A stretch of DNA of 64,000 bases, from positions 4,154,001-4,218,000 of the forward strand of contig NZ_CP084874.1 of the NCBI RefSeq assembly GCF_020526085.1. Reading direction: 5' to 3'. The position numbers were made by a program, and so were the translations under genes. Of the stretch, positions 60,218 to 64,000 are shown piece by piece; position 1 is the first letter of the stretch; each line of letters opens with the position of its first letter. Below the pieces are notes generated by a model. That model worked only from the letters and a program-made list of their open reading frames with translations. It did not search any database and was not told the DNA's origin. This stretch comes from Klebsiella africana. GTDB lineage: Bacteria > Pseudomonadota > Gammaproteobacteria > Enterobacterales > Enterobacteriaceae.

Positions 60218-60248
60218 GGCCCTGAACGGATGTCAGGGCCTTTTTTTT
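60218..60248 (+). terminator. Rho-independent terminator of proS
   Basis: GGCCCTGA (60218-60225) and TCAGGGCC (60233-60240) with an ACGGATG loop, then eight T; 12 bases after the proS stop. Confidence 0.95.
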
Positions 60249-60263
60249 ACAAGGACAGTACCC

Positions 60264-61106
60264 ATGACTGCACATCTCCTCCGCAGCGGACTGCTTACTT
60301 TTGCCCTGCTCCTGCTTACCGCCTGTACCCTGGACGTTGGCCGTAGCTTCCCTTCCACATCTGCTACCGATGACCATTCATCATCCTGGGCTATTACCCT
60401 CCAGCGTCAAAGCTCGATTGCCGGTAGCGGACTGCGCGAAATCGCCGAAAGCGACCTGCGCTCCGGCGACCTGCTGTTCTCCTCCAGCCTGGGCGTCACT
60501 TCGCTTGGGATCCGCGCCTTCAGCGCCTCTTCTGTAAGCCACGTCGCACTGTATCTTGGCGAAGGTCAGGTTGCGGAAGCCACCGGCGCCGGCGTACAAG
60601 TGATTACCCTTCAACAGGCGCTGGCGCACAGCGATAAACTCTTTGCTCTCAGGGTGCCTGACCTGACGCCGGACCAGGCAACGGCGATGAAAAGTTTTGC
60701 CTGGCAGGTCAAAGACAGCGGGTATAACTATCGCGGCATTATTCAGTTTATCCCTTATATGGTCACCAAACCGCTCTGCTCGCTTAACCCCTTCTCACGA
60801 AACTTTCGCCAACAGTGCGTCAGCGGCCTGGCCAAAGCGCAGCTGGGCGATGCGGCAAGCGCCGACAAGAAAGCGTGGTTTTGCTCGGAGTTTGTCAGCG
60901 AGGCCTTCGTCAGAGCCGGGCATCCGCTGACGCTCGCGCAGGCGGCGTGGATCAGTCCTTCCGATCTGCTGCACATGCGGGAAGGAGACGTCGCCACGTT
61001 TAAACCCGAAACGCAGCTAGAGTATGTCGGACATTTGAAACTGGGAGTTTATCTTCAGGCCGGTAAGCTGGTAGGGCTGAACAAACCGAAGGACAGTGCG
61101 GAGTAA
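60264..61106 (+). CDS. yaeF: YaeF family permuted NlpC/P60-like lipoprotein
   Basis: A 280-residue lipoprotein (lipobox LLLLTAC, Cys21) with the permuted papain-like (YiiX/YebB) domain, in which the histidine (SVSHVALYLGEG, about His93) precedes the catalytic cysteine (WFCSEFVSEAF, about Cys208). Such proteins are probable cell-wall or lipid amidases or peptidases. The substrate is not established. It starts 15 bases after the proS terminator. Confidence 0.88.
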   Translation: MTAHLLRSGLLTFALLLLTACTLDVGRSFPSTSATDDHSSSWAITLQRQSSIAGSGLREIAESDLRSGDLLFSSSLGVTSLGIRAFSASSVSHVALYLGEGQVAEATGAGVQVITLQQALAHSDKLFALRVPDLTPDQATAMKSFAWQVKDSGYNYRGIIQFIPYMVTKPLCSLNPFSRNFRQQCVSGLAKAQLGDAASADKKAWFCSEFVSEAFVRAGHPLTLAQAAWISPSDLLHMREGDVATFKPETQLEYVGHLKLGVYLQAGKLVGLNKPKDSAE

Positions 61107-61203
61107 AGAAACGATTGACGCTTTTCCGCCAGCCAGATCCACGCTCACTCTTGATGTGACAGGGCTAATAACAGGAGTAAGTAGGTGGTACTGCGCGGGA
61201 TCA

Positions 61204-61229
61204 TCCCCTGCCCGTTACCGGACAGGGGC
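61204..61229 (-). terminator. Hairpin downstream of nlpE
   Basis: CCCCTGCCCG and CCGGACAGGGG fold back on each other (61205-61228) with a short loop. It lies 8 bases after the nlpE stop on the minus strand, without a long T-run. Confidence 0.45.
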
Positions 61230-61236
61230 CTGACAA

Positions 61237-61935
61237 TCAATGGCTGCAGTCTTTACCGGGAATAAATTTGCCGGCTTGATCCGTCATCAGCGTTTTCATC
61301 ATTTCGCCGGTGTCCGGGTTCGCCTCGAGGGTAAAGTGCCCCTCCACCACCAGCAGCACCGGTCGTGAATCATTGCCGCGGGCAGCAGCATAATCCCGCT
61401 CAAGCTGGGCATTGTTCGCCACCGCGACGCGTTTACCGGTCGCGCAATCGGTAAAGGTTGCCGCATCGGCCATATAGAAATACATACCGCGCATCGCCAT
61501 CGGGGTGATCGGTAGACTGGCCTTCACTGGCTCCAGGGTATAGTTGAGAGGAGACTGAACGGGGCTCCCGTTGCGGTCAAGCATCTCCAGCTTGTCGCCC
61601 TTCGCGCGAAAGTAAGATTTCTCGCCTTTGCTGTCGGTCAGCACCAGTTTATCCGCGGTACGCGCCCAGGTGCCATAAGAGGCAAAGGATGACGGTTCAC
61701 GACGGGCCCCCAGGTAGTGCTCGTTCATCACCCAGGTTCCGTCTTTTTCCAGGAATAGTGAGGTGTCGATGCCTTCGCAATCCGCGCAAGGCAGCACGCC
61801 GCGCCAGCTTTGCTGCATCGGCTTGAGCTCTTCCATCGCCGACGGTTGGACCGTGTCAGTCTCGGCGCGATGGTTACAACCAAACAGCGCGAACAGCGAA
61901 CAGGCCGCTATCACGGAGAATACGATTTTCTTCAC
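61237..61935 (-). CDS. nlpE: Outer-membrane lipoprotein NlpE (CutF), activator of Cpx
   Basis: Surface-sensing lipoprotein that activates the Cpx envelope stress response on surface contact or when mislocalised; also linked to copper tolerance. The GTG at 61935 (VKKIVFSVIA) follows an AAGGAAA site; 232 residues. Lipobox LFALFGC, then an N-terminal lipocalin-like barrel with the CXXC of PCADCEG and a C-terminal OB domain with FTDCATGK and a near-terminal Cys. Close to E. coli NlpE. Confidence 0.94.
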   Translation of the reverse strand: MKKIVFSVIAACSLFALFGCNHRAETDTVQPSAMEELKPMQQSWRGVLPCADCEGIDTSLFLEKDGTWVMNEHYLGARREPSSFASYGTWARTADKLVLTDSKGEKSYFRAKGDKLEMLDRNGSPVQSPLNYTLEPVKASLPITPMAMRGMYFYMADAATFTDCATGKRVAVANNAQLERDYAAARGNDSRPVLLVVEGHFTLEANPDTGEMMKTLMTDQAGKFIPGKDCSH

Positions 61936-61977
61936 TTTGCTTTCCTTATCATCCATTTTACCCGTTCGCCGACGCCT

Positions 61978-62391
61978 TCACTGGCGAACTTTCCCACGCA
62001 GCGCCTTGACTGAGGACTTTTGTGCCTTGGAAGCAAGGCGTCGCTCTTTGGATGCCCGAGTCGGTCGCGTCTCCCGGCGACTTTTTTGCACTGCGGTTAA
62101 TTCTTTTATGAGGGCCACCAGCCGCGAGATCGCCGCTTCGCGGTTCATCTCCTGGCTGCGATATTCCTGAGCCTTAATGATAACCACACCGTCAGCAGAA
62201 ATTAAGTGGTGGCTGGCGGCGAGCAGGCGCTCTTTGTAAAACGCCGGCAGGCTCGAGGCCTTGATATCAAAGCGGAGATGGATCGCCGTCGACGCTTTGT
62301 TCACATGCTGGCCTCCGGCCCCCTGGGCACGAATACCTTCCAGCGTGACCTCATTATCGGCAATGGCCACGCTGCGGCTAATGGTAATCAT
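61978..62391 (-). CDS. arfB: Alternative ribosome-rescue peptidyl-tRNA hydrolase ArfB
   Basis: Rescues ribosomes stalled on non-stop mRNA by hydrolysing peptidyl-tRNA. The 137 residues have the release-factor GGQ motif ([12 protein letters not shown] at 26-28) and a Lys/Arg-rich C-terminal tail (about 105-137) that enters the mRNA channel. Formerly yaeJ. It overlaps yaeQ by 4 bases and is followed by nlpE. Confidence 0.95.
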   Translation of the reverse strand: MITISRSVAIADNEVTLEGIRAQGAGGQHVNKASTAIHLRFDIKASSLPAFYKERLLAASHHLISADGVVIIKAQEYRSQEMNREAAISRLVALIKELTAVQKSRRETRPTRASKERRLASKAQKSSVKALRGKVRQ

Positions 62392-62933
62392 GCTGATGCT
62401 TGCCAGGCCGTTAAATGAATTTCCAGATTATTCCGAGCATCGGATAACCAGATACTACCGTCCTGCAGGGTGGCCTGCAGCGTCATGGTACGGTCGGCAA
62501 AGGCGCTAAGCTGTGCCAGTTGCGCGTCATCAAGATACCAGATGGTCAGCTTCGGGTACGCCGCAAGCTTGTTCTGATTCTGCTGCCACCAGATTTCAGC
62601 TGCCCGGCTATTATAGGCAAACAGCGCCACCGCCTGCGCCCGTGAACAGGCTTTCTTAATCCGCCGCTCATCCGGAAGCCCCAGCTCGATCCACAGATCG
62701 ACCCCGAGATGATCGTTAAGCTGCCACAGCTCCGGCTCGTCTTCCGACGACAGGCCGCGGGTAAACTGCAGCCGTTCATCGGCATATTTGATCCACGCCA
62801 GCAGGCGCAGCATCATGCGCTCCTGGGTTTCTGACGGATGCTGCGCCAGCGTCAGGTTAGCATCCAGAAACTGGTTGCGATCCAGATCGGCTACATTCAC
62901 CGCGGCTTTATATATCGTCGCTTTTAGCGCCAT
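62388..62933 (-). CDS. yaeQ: YaeQ family protein
   Basis: A 181-residue protein of the YaeQ family, which has a PD-(D/E)XK nuclease-like fold; reported as a suppressor of RfaH loss in E. coli, with unclear biochemistry. Segments [19 protein letters not shown] and [21 protein letters not shown] conserved acidic/lysine positions ([14 protein letters not shown]) are visible. The start at 62933 (MALKATIYK) matches E. coli. First gene of yaeQ-arfB-nlpE. Confidence 0.9.
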   Translation of the reverse strand: MALKATIYKAAVNVADLDRNQFLDANLTLAQHPSETQERMMLRLLAWIKYADERLQFTRGLSSEDEPELWQLNDHLGVDLWIELGLPDERRIKKACSRAQAVALFAYNSRAAEIWWQQNQNKLAAYPKLTIWYLDDAQLAQLSAFADRTMTLQATLQDGSIWLSDARNNLEIHLTAWQASA

Positions 62934-63129
62934 GAATAAACTCCTGAAAAAAATGGCGTACATTGTAGCGAAACTGGCGGCAAAAGGCTGTCGTCAATCG
63001 CAGCAACCTGTTTCATCCTGCTGAAATTGCTTAAATGACTATGATATAGTTCCCTTGCTAAACAGAGTTTATCTTCGTAGGCTTAAACTTGCATCCCACG
63101 GTTGAGTCAGAACGCTGACAGGAGGGCAT

Positions 63130-63330
63130 GTGGACCACTATTGTGAGTTAATACGCAAGCGGTATGCGGAAATAGCCAGCGGAGACTTAGGGTATATCCC
63201 GGATGCGCTGGGTTGCGTGTTGAAAGTATTGAATGAGATTGCGGCGGATGAGGCCCTTTCGGAGTCAGTCAGGGAAAAGGCCGCTTATGCGGCAGCAAAC
63301 TTACTGGTGAGCGATTATGTCAATGAATGA
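63130..63330 (+). CDS. yaeP: YaeP family small protein
   Basis: A 66-residue, mostly helical acidic protein matching E. coli YaeP ([18 protein letters not shown] at the N-terminus). It starts with GTG after a very strong ribosome site (AGGAGGG); the ATG two bases earlier is out of frame. Its 3' end overlaps the start of rof by 8 bases. Function unknown; conserved beside rof in enterobacteria. Confidence 0.9.
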   Translation: MDHYCELIRKRYAEIASGDLGYIPDALGCVLKVLNEIAADEALSESVREKAAYAAANLLVSDYVNE

Positions 63331-63577
63331 TACTTATCAACCCATTAACTGCGATGATTACGACAACCTGGAGCTGGCCTGCCAGCATCACCTGGTGCTG
63401 ACGCTGGCGCTGAAGGATGGCGAACAGCTGCAGGCCAAGGCCAGCGATCTAATCTCGCGTAAAAATATCGAGTATCTGGTGGTCGAACTCGCCGGCAATG
63501 TCCGCGAGCTGCGCCTGGATAAAATCGCCAGCTTCAGTCACCCGGAAATCGGCACCGTGGTGGTGAGCGAATCCTGA
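63323..63577 (+). CDS. rof: Rho-binding antiterminator Rof (YaeO)
   Basis: Small protein (84 residues) that binds Rho and blocks its loading on RNA, inhibiting Rho-dependent termination. The sequence ([20 protein letters not shown]) is nearly identical to E. coli Rof. An in-frame ATG two codons upstream (63317) is the alternative start. Translationally coupled to yaeP. Confidence 0.94.
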   Translation: MNDTYQPINCDDYDNLELACQHHLVLTLALKDGEQLQAKASDLISRKNIEYLVVELAGNVRELRLDKIASFSHPEIGTVVVSES

Positions 63578-63581
63578 ATCA

Positions 63582-63605
63582 AAAACGGGCTTAATCGCCC
63601 GTTTT
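63582..63605. terminator. Bidirectional terminator between rof and tilS
   Basis: AAAACGGGC (63582-63590) and GCCCGTTTT (63597-63605) around TTAATC, with A- and T-ends on both strands, 4 bases after the rof stop and overlapping the tilS stop. Confidence 0.85.
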
Positions 63606-64000
63606 CCTCCACGTCAGCCTGACCCCTTCCCCGTCCTTCACTTCACCTTCTGTGGTCACGAACAGATCGTCCGCTGCGGCAATCGGCGTTTCGCCGTAAA
63701 ACAGCAACGGCGTGGTGTCTCGTCGCCATGGAGCAACGCCCAGCTCCTGCCAGATCTTCTTCAGCTTACGTCCGCCATGGCGCCCAACGATATGCAGATT
63801 GCCGCTGGCGCGAAAGCGGACTGTGATCGGTTCGTTCGCAGACGGTGGACGCAGCCTGCCGCCCGGCCGCAGCATCAGCTCACCGAGACCGTCGGCCAGC
63901 CGCAACGGCTGGCGCCAGTCGGGCCAGCGCTGGACGCTATCCGCCTGCCCAGGTACATACCTCACCCAGTACAAGCGCTGCTGAAAACGGCGGACGGTAA
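63591..64000 (-). CDS. tilS: tRNA(Ile)-lysidine synthetase, C-terminal part (gene leaves at right edge)
   Basis: C-terminal region of TilS, which converts cytidine 34 of tRNA-Ile2 to lysidine so that it reads AUA. The visible 136 codons hold the TilS C-terminal domain: RPGGRLRPPS, RHGGRKLKKIWQELGVAPWRRD and TPLLFYGETPIAAADDLFV. The frame stays open to the window edge. The N-type ATPase domain with the PP-loop lies outside. Position after rof agrees with E. coli. Confidence 0.92.
   Translation of the reverse strand, partial: TVRRFQQRLYWVRYVPGQADSVQRWPDWRQPLRLADGLGELMLRPGGRLRPPSANEPITVRFRASGNLHIVGRHGGRKLKKIWQELGVAPWRRDTTPLLFYGETPIAAADDLFVTTEGEVKDGEGVRLTWRKTGD

Noticed and set aside
61963..61989. 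GTTCGCC/GGCGAAC hairpin as terminator of arfB
   Set aside because: It overlaps the arfB stop, has a 12-base loop and no T-run, and arfB probably continues into nlpE as one transcript.

Overview
The window is chromosomal DNA from a gammaproteobacterium of the order Enterobacterales, most likely Klebsiella or a close relative such as Raoultella. Almost every housekeeping protein reads as a near-identical homologue of an Escherichia coli protein, in the E. coli order (crl-frsA-gpt-pepD, dinB, yafK-yafJ-gmhA-fadE-yafV, dnaQ-rnhA-yafS-gloB-mltD-yafE-yafD-yafC-dkgB, rrnH, gmhB, metNIQ-rcsF-trmO-proS-yaeF-nlpE-arfB-yaeQ-yaeP-rof-tilS). A complete Na+-translocating NADH:quinone reductase operon, which E. 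coli lacks but Klebsiella carries, sits inside this backbone. The species was not determined.

Layout. 1-2706: end of the GABA catabolic locus (gabT fragment, gabP, csiR). 3024-16635: one rightward, tightly packed 12-gene exopolysaccharide operon between csiR and crl. 16718-23270: crl, frsA, gpt, pepD, yafP, dinB (with a LexA box) and a secreted glycerophosphodiesterase-like protein that has lost key residues. 23417-29477: leftward nqrABCDEF-nqrM without apbE. 29889-35656: yafK, yafJ, gmhA, fadE (with a FadR-type site) and yafV. 35906-38610: AI-2E family permease, LysE-type exporter and LysR regulator, in place of the E. coli content. 38670-47942: tRNA-Asp, dnaQ/rnhA, yafS/gloB, mltD, yafE, yafD, an MFS exporter, yafC and dkgB. 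48107-53815: an rRNA operon on the minus strand (16S, tRNA-Ile, tRNA-Ala, 23S, 5S, tRNA-Asp) equivalent to rrnH. 53865-64000: gmhB, the methionine ABC transporter, the Rcs sensor lipoprotein, tRNA and translation factors, envelope-stress lipoproteins, and the end of tilS.

The most interesting part is the exopolysaccharide operon. It encodes a WcaJ-type initiating transferase, an outer-membrane beta-barrel, a short Wza-like export lipoprotein without the C-terminal membrane-spanning region, a Wzc/GumC-like copolymerase whose kinase domain lacks the Walker A lysine and the tyrosine tail, a Wzx flippase, a Wzy polymerase, three glycosyltransferases, a small membrane protein, a secreted DUF4832 protein and a serine-acetyltransferase-like enzyme. 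Together this is a complete Wzx/Wzy pathway for a repeat unit of about four sugars. The separate barrel next to a short export protein suggests a composite outer-membrane exporter rather than the usual enterobacterial Wza channel.

Secondary points of interest are the GDPD-like pseudoenzyme candidate, the missing apbE, an ERIC-like repeat in the 23S-5S spacer, and a rod-shaped hairpin filling the tRNA-Ile/tRNA-Ala spacer.
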